Assembly: GCF_013623905.1 (NCBI RefSeq)
Contig: NZ_JABKDD010000019.1
Location: 1-58,354 of the forward strand
Direction of reading: 5' to 3'
Source of the DNA: Brevibacterium sediminis
Lineage (GTDB): Bacteria > Actinomycetota > Actinomycetes > Actinomycetales > Brevibacteriaceae
Length of the DNA: 58,354 nt
Positions within the stretch are counted from its first letter, which is position 1. Every line of letters begins with the position of its first letter. Shown piece after piece: positions 34,759-42,482 of this stretch. The translations under genes and the position numbers were made by a program. The notes beneath the pieces are model-generated. The model saw only the letters and a list, made by a program, of their open reading frames with translations, did no database searches and was not told the origin of the DNA.

Positions 34759-36162
34759 ATGACCGAACTCGAATTGGCCTGGACCCTGCCGACTCCGGCC
34801 CTGCTGGGAATCGCAGCCGCGGCGATCGCCGTGCTGCTCCTGCTCATCATCAAGGCACGCGTCCACGCCTTCATCGCCCTCGTCATCGTCTCAGTGATCA
34901 CAGCACTGGCCGCCGGCATCATGCCCGGCGACCTCATCGACGTCCTCTACGACGGCTTCGGATCCACCCTGGCCAGTGTGGCTCTGCTCGTCGGACTCGG
35001 TGCGATGCTCGGGCGGATGCTCGAACTCTCCGGCGGCGCCGAGGTGCTCACCGACGCCCTCATCCGCCTCTTCGGTGAGAAGCGCGCACCCTTCGCCCTC
35101 GGCGTGACCTCGCTGCTCTTCGGCTTCCCGATCTTCTTCGACGCCGGCCTCGTCGTCATGCTGCCGATCATCTTCACGATCGCGCGCCGCCTCGGCGGGT
35201 CTCTGCTGCTCTACGCGATGCCTGCGGCCATGGCATTCTCCGCCATGCACATCTTCGTACCCCCGCACCCCGGCCCTGTCGCAGCCTCCGGACTGCTCGG
35301 CGCGAACGTCGGCCTCGTCCTCATCTGCGGAATCATCATCGCCATCCCCTCCTGGTACCTCACCGGGTATCTGTTCGGGCTCATCATCGGCAAACGCATC
35401 GACGTCCCGGTCCCGACGGTCCTTTCGGCCGGGAAGGACGACAACTTCAAAGATTTCGCCTCGCGCCCGAAGCTCGGCCACGTCATCTTCCTCCTCGTCC
35501 TGCCTCTCGTGCTCATCTTCCTCAACACCGGGCTGAACTTCGCCGGTGAAGCAGGGTGGGTCGATATCGAATCGGTGGGCATCAGCTCCCTGCGACTGCT
35601 CGGAGAGACGCCGATCGCCCTGCTCATCACCGTCGTCATCGCCATGTGGCTGCTCGGCTGGAAGCAGAAGAAGGACCAGTCGCTCATCGAGACCGTCGTC
35701 GACTCCGCGCTCGGCCCGGTGTGCTCGATCATCCTCATCACCGGTGCCGGCGGCATGTTCGGCGGAGTGCTGCGTGCCAGCGGCATCGGCGATTCCCTGG
35801 CCGATTCGCTGGCTGCCCTCGGCCTGCCCGTCATCGTCGCCGGCTTCGTCATCGCCGCGATCGTGCGTATCGCACAGGGTTCGGCGACGGTGGCGCTGAC
35901 GACCGCGGCGGCACTGGTCCAGCCGATCGTCGTCGGCAATCCGGACTTCTCGAGCCTGCAGGTCGTGGCGATCGTGCTGTCGCTGGCCGCCGGTTCGGTC
36001 TTCGCCAGCCACGTCAACGACTCCGGCTTCTGGCTGGTGTCCCGCTTCTTCGGGATGGATACGAAGACGACGCTGAAGACCTGGACCGTCGCCGAGACGC
36101 TGCTCGGCACCGTCGGATTCCTGCTCAGCCTCGCCCTCTACGGAGTCGTCAGCCTGTTCTGA
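34759..36162 (+). CDS. Gluconate permease GntP
   Basis: 467 aa, GntP family, about 12-13 membrane helices. Typical segments: FGFPIFFDAGLVVMLPI, HIFVPPHPGPVAA and the C-terminal FASHVNDSGFWLVSRFFGMD. It imports gluconate by proton symport. AAGGAAGAGG lies before the ATG. It forms an operon with gntK; a GntR-family gene lies convergent directly downstream. Confidence 0.95.
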   Translation: MTELELAWTLPTPALLGIAAAAIAVLLLLIIKARVHAFIALVIVSVITALAAGIMPGDLIDVLYDGFGSTLASVALLVGLGAMLGRMLELSGGAEVLTDALIRLFGEKRAPFALGVTSLLFGFPIFFDAGLVVMLPIIFTIARRLGGSLLLYAMPAAMAFSAMHIFVPPHPGPVAASGLLGANVGLVLICGIIIAIPSWYLTGYLFGLIIGKRIDVPVPTVLSAGKDDNFKDFASRPKLGHVIFLLVLPLVLIFLNTGLNFAGEAGWVDIESVGISSLRLLGETPIALLITVVIAMWLLGWKQKKDQSLIETVVDSALGPVCSIILITGAGGMFGGVLRASGIGDSLADSLAALGLPVIVAGFVIAAIVRIAQGSATVALTTAAALVQPIVVGNPDFSSLQVVAIVLSLAAGSVFASHVNDSGFWLVSRFFGMDTKTTLKTWTVAETLLGTVGFLLSLALYGVVSLF

Positions 36163-36200
36163 GGCCGGTGCTCAGCCGCCCGGGCGCCTCGGCACCTTCG

Positions 36201-36974
36201 TCAATTGCTGGGGTGCCGGGGTTCGTCGGCCCAGACGCTGCCCATCTCCGCATCGGCTTTGGCCACGATCTTCGCCATCGCGTCCTTCGCCCGGGCCGGG
36301 TCCTGCCCGCCGATGGCATCGGCGACGTCGAAGTGCCATTGCAGGGCATCCGGGTGCGGAAACTTCGGCATCAGTCCCGCTCCGGTGCGGCCGGCGAGGA
36401 TCTCGCCGATGACGGTGTCGAAGGCGGCGAAGAGCTCGTTGCCTCCGGCGCCGAGCACTGCCCGGTGGAATTCCACATCGGCTTCGAGGAACGCCTCGAC
36501 ATCGCCCTGCCTGCCCGAGGCTCGCATCCGAGCGGCCAGACCCATGATCTCCTCGGCGGCTTCTGCAGGGGCATACTGTGCGGCCAGTCCGGCCGCTTCG
36601 GGTTCGATGGCCACTCGCAGTTCCGTCAACGACCGCAGCTGCCGCGCCGGCGCCTCGGTCATCCTCCAGCGGATGACGAGCGGGTCGAGCAGCATCCATT
36701 CGCTCATCGCGAGCACGACGAGGCCGACCCGACGGATCGGCTGCAGCATGCCCAATGATTCGAGGACTCGGACGACTTCGCGCACCACCGACAGCGACAC
36801 ATCGTAGCGGGCACGCAGATCTTCGGCCTTGATGATCGTCCCGGCGGCCAGCCGCCCGGAGACGATGTCCTGTCCGACCTGATCGCGCAGCGTTTCATGG
36901 AGGTTGCCGCGATTCTCCAGGCTCGATTTCGGACTGTCGGCCGCCTCGGCGGGGATCTGGTTCTCCTCCCCCAC
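36201..36974 (-). CDS. GntR-family (FadR/FCD type) regulator
   Basis: 257 aa from the GTG at 36974, two bases after the ispE stop, so it may be translated by coupling; an apparent longer frame to 37487 is a shadow of ispE. A winged-helix N-terminus (LHETLRDQVGQDIVSGRLAAG, SLSVVREVVRVLESLGML) is followed by an all-helical FCD ligand domain with EFHRAVLGAGGN and a metal-site His later. The position next to gntP suggests it controls the gluconate genes, with gluconate or 6-phosphogluconate as effector; that is inference. Confidence 0.85.
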   Translation of the reverse strand: MGEENQIPAEAADSPKSSLENRGNLHETLRDQVGQDIVSGRLAAGTIIKAEDLRARYDVSLSVVREVVRVLESLGMLQPIRRVGLVVLAMSEWMLLDPLVIRWRMTEAPARQLRSLTELRVAIEPEAAGLAAQYAPAEAAEEIMGLAARMRASGRQGDVEAFLEADVEFHRAVLGAGGNELFAAFDTVIGEILAGRTGAGLMPKFPHPDALQWHFDVADAIGGQDPARAKDAMAKIVAKADAEMGSVWADEPRHPSN

Positions 36975-36976
36975 GG

Positions 36977-37924
36977 TCAGCCGCCGTCCACGATATGCGC
37001 TCCGGGGGCGGGACCGGTGGTGCGCAGTGCTTCGTTGACGCCGCGCGTAGCCTGCAGGAGCACAGCGAGGTCGAGGGCGTGGTGGGCGTCGCGGGCGAGG
37101 AAGCCGATCGTCGGCCCTGACCCGCTGAGCAGGGGCAGGACGGCGCCGGCGTCCCGGCCGGCCTCCATCACCTCGGCGATTTCGGGCATGAAGGACACGG
37201 CCGCCTCGGTGAGATCGTTCGCCGCGAATTCCGCGAGCGAGTCCGGTTCGCCGGCGGCGAGCGCCGTGAGCACCTGATCGGGGACGGTCACGGGTGCCGG
37301 GTCGGGGTTGAGTTCGTCGAAGCGGGCGTAGACGTCCGGGGTGGGCAGGGGCGACGCCGAGGTGGCCATCACCCAGTGGAAGGTTCCGCGGGTGAGCACG
37401 GGGCTCAGCTTCTCCCCGCGACCGTGGCCGATGGCCGTGCCTCCGCGCAGGAGGAAAGCGACGTCGGCCCCGACGGCGACCGCGCATTGGTGGAGGATCG
37501 CCTCATCGACTCCGCCGACGAGGTGAGCGGCTCCGACGAGCGCGGCGGCCGCGTCGGCCGATCCCCCGCCCATTCCGCCGGCCACGGGCACCTGTTTGTC
37601 GATGACGATGTCGAGGTCGCGCAGCACATCGACATCCCGGTCGCCCTCGAGCGCGGCGATGAGGAGGTCGACGGCGCGTCTGGCGAAGTTCGATTCATCG
37701 CGTGGGACCTCGGCATCCGCGTAGCGGCCCTGGACGATGATCGTTCGTGTTCCGCCCGGAATGAGAGTGAGGGTCTCGCCGAGGTTGAGCGCTTGGAATA
37801 CGGTCGCGAGTTCGTGATACCCGTTGTTCGCCGCACCCACACCGAGGTGGATGTTGATCTTCCCCGGCGCCTGCACTTTCACCGGGGCCGGGATCGTCAT
37901 GCGCGGATGCAGCGGGACGGTCAT
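36977..37924 (-). CDS. 4-diphosphocytidyl-2-C-methyl-D-erythritol kinase
   Basis: 315 aa from the ATG at 37924, which overlaps the rsmA stop by 4 nt. GHMP kinase: N-terminal APGKINIHLGV, ATP loop PVAGGMGGGSADAAAAL and C-terminal LSGSGPTIGFLA. It phosphorylates CDP-methylerythritol in the MEP route to isoprenoid precursors. The rsmA-ispE pairing is standard in Actinobacteria. An in-frame ATG eight codons on is an alternative start. Confidence 0.95.
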   Translation of the reverse strand: MTVPLHPRMTIPAPVKVQAPGKINIHLGVGAANNGYHELATVFQALNLGETLTLIPGGTRTIIVQGRYADAEVPRDESNFARRAVDLLIAALEGDRDVDVLRDLDIVIDKQVPVAGGMGGGSADAAAALVGAAHLVGGVDEAILHQCAVAVGADVAFLLRGGTAIGHGRGEKLSPVLTRGTFHWVMATSASPLPTPDVYARFDELNPDPAPVTVPDQVLTALAAGEPDSLAEFAANDLTEAAVSFMPEIAEVMEAGRDAGAVLPLLSGSGPTIGFLARDAHHALDLAVLLQATRGVNEALRTTGPAPGAHIVDGG

Positions 37925-38871
37925 GGTGAGGGATCCTCGGCGGGCGGGGCCGGTGCAGCGGCATCTCCGTTGGAGGCGCCACCGTCGTCGACGGCAACGG
38001 CGGCGAGGCGTTGGAAGTCGGCGACGGTGAGGGCCTCGCCGCGGGTCTTCGGGTCGATTCCGGCGGCCGCCAGCAGGTCTTCGGACTGCTGGGGGCTGCC
38101 GGCCCATCCGGACAGGGCTGCGCGCAGGGTCTTGCGGCGCTGGGCGAAAGCGGCGTCGATGAGGGTGAAGAGGCGGCTGCGCACGGCCGGGTCGCGGTCG
38201 GTGCGGGTGACGTCGATGCGGACTAGTCCGGAGTCGATGTTCGGGGCCGGCCAGAACACGTTCTTGCCGATCTTGCCCGCCAGCTGCACGTCCCCGTACC
38301 ACTGGGCTTTGACGCTGGGGACTCCGTAGGTGCGGGAGCCGGGGGCGGCGGCGAGCCGTTCGGCGACTTCGAGCTGGACCATGACGAGGACGGTTGTCAG
38401 GCTCGGGAAGGTCTCGAGGAAGTGCAGCAGCACGGGCACGGCCACGTTGTAGGGCAGGTTCGCCACGAGCGCATCGGGCTGGTTCTCACCGGCGTCAGGC
38501 GTGTCGGTCGCGGCTTTGGTGGTGTGCTGCGGCGTGGTCAGCGTCGTGACGCGGAGTGCATCGGCGTTGACCAGCTGGAACGGTGCGTCACTGCCGGCGA
38601 ACCTGTCGACGGTGCTCGGCAGCTTCTGTGCGAGCAGTTCGTCAATCTCGACCGCGGTGACCCTGTGACCGGCTTCGAGCAGGCCGAGGGTGAGCGAACC
38701 AAGTCCCGGACCGATCTCGACGACGTTCGAGTTCCCATCGAGCCCTGCGGCGGTGACGATCGAGCGCACGGTGTTGGGGTCGATGACGAAGTTCTGGCCC
38801 TTCTGCTTCGTCGGGCGCAGACCGATGTCAGCGGCTAATTCGCGGATATCGCGGGCGGTCAATAACGTCAC
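37921..38871 (-). CDS. 16S rRNA (adenine1518/1519-N6)-dimethyltransferase
   Basis: 316 aa from the GTG at 38871. This start is preferred to an ATG-type start at 38910 because a promoter TTGTGC, 16 nt, TAAGTT ends 7 nt before it, giving a leaderless mRNA. RsmA/KsgA fold: KQKGQNFVIDPN, SAM motif VVEIGPGLGSLTLGLL and the catalytic NLPYNVAVPVL. It dimethylates two adjacent adenines near the 16S rRNA 3' end. About 25 residues of Thr/Asp-rich insertion follow the SAM domain. ispE overlaps its stop. Confidence 0.93.
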   Translation of the reverse strand: MTLLTARDIRELAADIGLRPTKQKGQNFVIDPNTVRSIVTAAGLDGNSNVVEIGPGLGSLTLGLLEAGHRVTAVEIDELLAQKLPSTVDRFAGSDAPFQLVNADALRVTTLTTPQHTTKAATDTPDAGENQPDALVANLPYNVAVPVLLHFLETFPSLTTVLVMVQLEVAERLAAAPGSRTYGVPSVKAQWYGDVQLAGKIGKNVFWPAPNIDSGLVRIDVTRTDRDPAVRSRLFTLIDAAFAQRRKTLRAALSGWAGSPQQSEDLLAAAGIDPKTRGEALTVADFQRLAAVAVDDGGASNGDAAAPAPPAEDPSP

Positions 38872-38878
38872 AGCCAAC

Positions 38879-38884
38879 AACTTA
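38879..38884 (-). promoter_or_regulatory. -10 box of the rsmA leaderless promoter
   Basis: TAAGTT on the minus strand, 7 nt before the GTG start; a -35-like TTGTGC lies 16 nt further upstream. Confidence 0.5.
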
Positions 38885-38974
38885 CCGCAACGGTCGGCTC
38901 GCACAATCACCTCGGCGGCCCGGCGGTTCGGGTGGACCTCCTCGGCGCAGGGAATGACCTCACCGCGCAGACGA

Positions 38975-38980
38975 TAGGGT
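38975..38980 (+). promoter_or_regulatory. -10 box of a leaderless promoter
   Basis: TAGGGT lies exactly 7 nt before the ATG at 38988. No ribosome site is present. Confidence 0.5.
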
Positions 38981-38987
38981 GAAGCCT

Positions 38988-40205
38988 ATGGATCCGCAGA
39001 CACTGACCGAACTGCTCGACGTCGCCGTCCTCGAACGTCTTGACCGCCTCGACGCCCTCGAGGGCGATGAGCTCGCCCGGTCCACGGCCCTGCGCAAGGA
39101 GGGCTACTCCGCCGAGGTAACTGCGGCCCTGCTCACTCAGGCCCGGCTGCGTCAGGAGGCGGCAGCGAAGCTCGGCCCCTTCGCGGAGGACATGCTCTTC
39201 ACCCGCGACGGACTGGCCCAGGCCACGCGGCTGCCGGTCGCCGCTCATCATGCGCGTCGCCTCATCGGCGACGTGGCCGAGGGTGAGTCCTTCCGCATCG
39301 CCGATCTCGGATGCGGGATCGGCGCGGACTCGGTCGCCTTCGCCGGAATGGGCGCGCAGGTCTCGGCTGTCGATGCCGACGAGGTCACCGCTGCCATCGC
39401 CGCCTTCAACCTCCGCCACCTGCCCGATGCGGCCGTCGAACATACTCGCGCCGAGGATGTCGACCTGGATGGATTCGATGCCCTCTGGTTCGATCCGGCC
39501 CGGCGGACCATCGGCAAGGCCGACAAACGCGGATCGACCTCCCGCATCACCGATCCCGAGGCCTTCTCCCCTTCTCTGTCATGGGTGATCGATAAGGCGA
39601 GTACGGCGAAGGCAGCCGGAGTGAAGCTCGGCCCGGCACTCGACCACGACCTCGTCCCCGACGACGCCGAAGCCCAGTGGGTCTCCCATAACGGCGAGGT
39701 CGTCGAGGTCTGCCTCTACTTCGGTGCAGCCAGGCAGCACCCCGGCCGCGGAGCCCTCGTCATGGGCGAACGCACCCTCCTCGTCCATGAACACAATCTC
39801 CCTCGTGAGGACGAGTCGGGCATCGGGGAGCTCGGGAAGTATCTGCTCGAACCCGACGGGGCGATCGTGCGCGCCGGACTCGTCGCCGCATTGTGTGCAC
39901 CGCTGCAGGCGCGCCGACTCCACCCGAAGATCGCGTATCTGACCACCGACGTCGAACCGAGCGGCCCGGCCGCCGCAGGCGTCACCTCCTACGAAGTCGT
40001 CGACGTGCTGCCCGCGAAGGTCCCGAGTCTGCGCAAGGAGCTCGTCTCCCGCGGAATCGGCTCGGTCGTGATCAAGAAACGCGGTGCCGACATCGTGCCC
40101 GACCAGGTCCGACGCCAACTCAAACTGCCCAAGGGCGACAAAGCCACGATCGTATTCACCCGGCTCGGCGATAAGCACGTCGTGCTCCTCACCCAACCTG
40201 TGTGA
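38988..40205 (+). CDS. Class I SAM methyltransferase with THUMP-like C-terminus
   Basis: 405 aa from the ATG at 38988; a GTG at 38979 falls inside the probable promoter and is rejected. SAM-binding motif RIADLGCGIGADSVAFA near residue 108, acidic AVDADEVTAA, and a catalytic-loop candidate ALWFDPARRT. The last 75 residues ([36 protein letters not shown]) match the small THUMP-like domain seen in an actinobacterial methyltransferase family. RNA is a plausible target, but the actual substrate is not known. Confidence 0.85.
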   Translation: MDPQTLTELLDVAVLERLDRLDALEGDELARSTALRKEGYSAEVTAALLTQARLRQEAAAKLGPFAEDMLFTRDGLAQATRLPVAAHHARRLIGDVAEGESFRIADLGCGIGADSVAFAGMGAQVSAVDADEVTAAIAAFNLRHLPDAAVEHTRAEDVDLDGFDALWFDPARRTIGKADKRGSTSRITDPEAFSPSLSWVIDKASTAKAAGVKLGPALDHDLVPDDAEAQWVSHNGEVVEVCLYFGAARQHPGRGALVMGERTLLVHEHNLPREDESGIGELGKYLLEPDGAIVRAGLVAALCAPLQARRLHPKIAYLTTDVEPSGPAAAGVTSYEVVDVLPAKVPSLRKELVSRGIGSVVIKKRGADIVPDQVRRQLKLPKGDKATIVFTRLGDKHVVLLTQPV

Positions 40206-40252
40206 CCCCTTCAACCTGCCCATGAAGATATCTGCCCGTGAAGGAGATCGAA

Positions 40253-41086
40253 TTGTCCCGCTCCGACGTTCTCATCAGCGCCGATGAACTGCTCACCCGA
40301 ATGGCCGACTCCGCAGCGCCGAGGCTGCTCGACGTCCGTTGGACCCTGCCGAAGCCCGATGGCCGCGAGGACTTCGCCGCCGGGCACATCCCCGGTGCCG
40401 TCTATGTCGACCTCGACACGGAGCTCGCCGACCACGGCACCACCGATCCGACGGCCGGTCGCCACCCGCTGCCGAGCCCCGAAGCCTTTCAGGAGACGGT
40501 GCGCTCCTGGGGCATCGACGAAGGCACCGAGGTCGTGGTCTATGACGACAACTCCTCCCTCGGAGCGGCCCGGGCCTGGTGGCTGCTGCGCTGGGCGGGA
40601 TTGAGCGCGCGAGTCCTCGACGGCGGGCTCGCAGCGTTCCGTGACGCCGGCGGGACGCTCGAGACCGGCGACTCCCCCGAGGTCGCACCGAGTGCCGTGG
40701 AGATCAGCCCGGGTCGACTGCCCGTCATCGATGCCGAGGCGGCAGCCGGTTTCGATGGAGTCCTGCTCGATGCCCGTGCCGGTGAGCGCTTCCGCGGAGA
40801 GACCGAACCGCTCGATCCGCAGGCCGGTCACATTCCCGGAGCGAAGAGCGCCCCGGCCACGGACAACGTCCCCGCGGGGACGTTCCTGCCCGAGGCGCTG
40901 CTGCGCGAACGCTTCGATGAACTGGGCGCCCTCGATGGTCCCGTCGGCGTGTACTGCGGTTCGGGAGTCACCGCCTGCCACAACGCTCTGGCGCTGGCGA
41001 CCCTCGGCGTCGAGGCCAGCCTCTACCCCGCGAGCTGGTCCGGTTGGTCATCCGATCCCAACCGACCGGTCGAAACCGGCTCCTGA
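40253..41086 (+). CDS. Thiosulfate/3-mercaptopyruvate sulfurtransferase
   Basis: 277 aa from a TTG at 40253, chosen because AAGGAG (40241-40246) is ideally placed before it; a GTG at 40238 would put that site inside the coding region. Two rhodanese domains: an inactive N-terminal one and a C-terminal one with the active-site loop CGSGVTA (SseA type, Cys nucleophile). It transfers sulfane sulfur from mercaptopyruvate or thiosulfate to cyanide or thiols. Its stop codon lies in a 24-bp tandem duplication that repeats the TGA in frame. Confidence 0.92.
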   Translation: MSRSDVLISADELLTRMADSAAPRLLDVRWTLPKPDGREDFAAGHIPGAVYVDLDTELADHGTTDPTAGRHPLPSPEAFQETVRSWGIDEGTEVVVYDDNSSLGAARAWWLLRWAGLSARVLDGGLAAFRDAGGTLETGDSPEVAPSAVEISPGRLPVIDAEAAAGFDGVLLDARAGERFRGETEPLDPQAGHIPGAKSAPATDNVPAGTFLPEALLRERFDELGALDGPVGVYCGSGVTACHNALALATLGVEASLYPASWSGWSSDPNRPVETGS

Positions 41087-41122
41087 CGCTCAGTCACCAC
41101 CGGAGCCTGACGCTCAGTCATC
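41075..41122. repeat. 24-bp tandem duplication across the sseA stop codon
   Basis: Units 41075-41098 and 41099-41122 differ at three bases. Each contains CCTGACGCTCAGTCA; the first TGA is the sseA stop and the second is in frame 24 nt downstream. The same design is seen at prfB with a 21-bp unit. Confidence 0.8.
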
Positions 41123-41170
41123 ACCGCACGTGCGCGCCACCGCGTCCGCGCGCGATAAAACGTCGACGGC

Positions 41171-41230
41171 ATTCTTGGGTCGATCCACGGTGGTTTGGCC
41201 GCGAATAACGCCGCGGATCGACCCAAGAAT
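41171..41230. repeat. Inverted repeat, 16-bp arms and 28-nt loop
   Basis: ATTCTTGGGTCGATCC (41171-41186) and its exact reverse complement (41215-41230). The inner part GGGTSGATCC and the loop length of 28 nt are shared with the inverted repeat at 54250-54297. Confidence 0.85.
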
Positions 41231-41388
41231 CGCGGCTCGCGAATGTCACGAAACGTTATTCAAGACTGAGACTGAGCGCTGAATCACAGTCGCAATCAGG
41301 CGGAATCACAGCCCACCACCAGCCATTCTTGTCCATACTGCCCCTTTGACCTGGGATTATGCCTTCGAACCTGCCCGAGAATCCTTTT

Positions 41389-41428
41389 GTAACAAAAACG
41401 TGACAGAAGATCACGAATTCGTTACAGT
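41389..41428 (+). promoter_or_regulatory. Promoter of the NlpC/P60 gene with direct-repeat box
   Basis: GTGACA (41400-41405), 17 nt, TACAGT (41423-41428) forms the promoter. A direct repeat GTAACA (41389-41394) / GTGACA spaced 11 bp overlaps the -35, resembling the GTAAC-type repeats bound by the actinobacterial response regulator MtrA at cell-wall hydrolase genes. MtrA control is inference. Confidence 0.5.
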
Positions 41429-41469
41429 GGAGGACATCGTCACACTCAGACAGGCAACGAGAGGAAATC

Positions 41470-42372
41470 GTGGCATCTAAGCAGCACGGCCGCCGCGCCG
41501 CGAACGCCAAGGCCAAGACACCACTGACCGAGCTGAGCGAACTGCTCGCAGCAAACTCCGGCGCATTCGGCCGCCGTGCCGCAGTCGTCGCCGCCAGCGG
41601 CGGACTGCTCACCGCAGCAGTCCTCCCCGCCGCCGGGCAGGGAGCCGACGACGAGGCGAAGGTCGCAGCCGAGTCCGAGAAGCAGGCGCCGGTCGAGTTC
41701 AAGAACCAGACACCGACCATCGATGCCGGCGGCGCGTCGAAGAAGGGTGATCAGGAAGCTGAAGTCACCGTCGACACGGACGTCGTCACCGCCGAGGCCG
41801 CGCCCAAGCCAAAGCCCAAACCGAAGCCGAAGCCCGAGCCGAAGGAAGAGCCGGAGACGACCGTCGCCGAGCCGGCTCCCGCTGAGGAGCCCGAAGATGA
41901 GCCGAGCGAGTCCTCGGACGATGACTCCGCCGGCACCAGCGATGAGGGTCCGGCCGATTCGGGCGAAGACAAAAGCAAGGACGACGGCGCGGACTCGGGC
42001 TCCGGCGACGTCAAGGTCCCGGACGGGTCGAAGGCCGAGCAGGTCATCGCCATCGCGAAGCAGTACGTCGGCACGCCGTACGTGCTGGGCGGGACTTCGA
42101 CCAGCGGCTGGGACTGCTCCGGCTACACCTCATTCGTCTACGGCAAGGTGGGCGTGAACCTGCCGCGCACGTCCGATGCGCAGAAGGGCGCCGGGCAGAT
42201 CGTCTCGGCTTCCGAGGCGAAGGCCGGAGATATCATCTGGTCACCGGGCCACGTCGGCATCTACGCCGGTGACGGCATGATGTACGACGCTGGCAACACT
42301 CGAGTGAACACCAGCTACCGCAGCGTGGACTGGATGACCCAGCAGGGTGCTCAGTTCATCCGCGTGCTCTGA
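41470..42372 (+). CDS. Secreted NlpC/P60 peptidoglycan endopeptidase
   Basis: 300 aa, GTG start with GAGAGGAAA upstream. The N-terminus has an unusually long basic region and a twin-Arg (FGRRAAVVAASGG) before a hydrophobic stretch, ending near residue 57, so export may use Tat or a long Sec signal. Then comes a disordered, acidic linker with KP/KPEP repeats (about 118-180) that may span the wall, and a C-terminal NlpC/P60 domain with catalytic Cys in GWDCSGY and His in PGHVGIY. It cleaves D-Glu-DAP-type bonds in cell-wall peptides. A GTAACA/GTGACA promoter precedes it and a hairpin follows. Confidence 0.92.
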   Translation: MASKQHGRRAANAKAKTPLTELSELLAANSGAFGRRAAVVAASGGLLTAAVLPAAGQGADDEAKVAAESEKQAPVEFKNQTPTIDAGGASKKGDQEAEVTVDTDVVTAEAAPKPKPKPKPKPEPKEEPETTVAEPAPAEEPEDEPSESSDDDSAGTSDEGPADSGEDKSKDDGADSGSGDVKVPDGSKAEQVIAIAKQYVGTPYVLGGTSTSGWDCSGYTSFVYGKVGVNLPRTSDAQKGAGQIVSASEAKAGDIIWSPGHVGIYAGDGMMYDAGNTRVNTSYRSVDWMTQQGAQFIRVL

Positions 42373-42401
42373 GCCCCACCCCGGAACCGAACACACAGAG
42401 T

Positions 42402-42432
42402 TCCCCTCGTCGGCACAGTGCTGGCGAGGGGA
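42402..42432 (+). terminator. Hairpin terminator after the NlpC/P60 gene
   Basis: TCCCCTCG (42402-42409) pairs with CGAGGGGA (42425-42432), followed by the T-rich ATCTCTTATGTT. It serves the plus-strand gene and lies 50 bp before the end of the convergent GH3 gene. Confidence 0.65.
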
Positions 42433-42482
42433 TCTCTTATGTTCGCCGCTCGTTCACGACCATGATCGCAGCTGACTAGTTG

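Larger units (their letters stand above)
41087..41469. other. Intergenic region sseA / NlpC-P60
   Basis: 383 bp. From left to right: the second unit of the sseA tandem duplication, a 16-bp inverted repeat with 28-nt loop (41171-41230), a stretch with nothing recognised (41231-41380), and the NlpC/P60 promoter (41389-41428). The cyclic-di-AMP riboswitch that often precedes cell-wall hydrolase genes in Actinobacteria was looked for and not found. Confidence 0.6.

Noticed and set aside
41231..41469. Cyclic-di-AMP (ydaO) riboswitch upstream of the NlpC/P60 gene
   Set aside because: Expected from context in Actinobacteria, but the conserved motifs of that riboswitch could not be found; only a promoter and short leader are visible.
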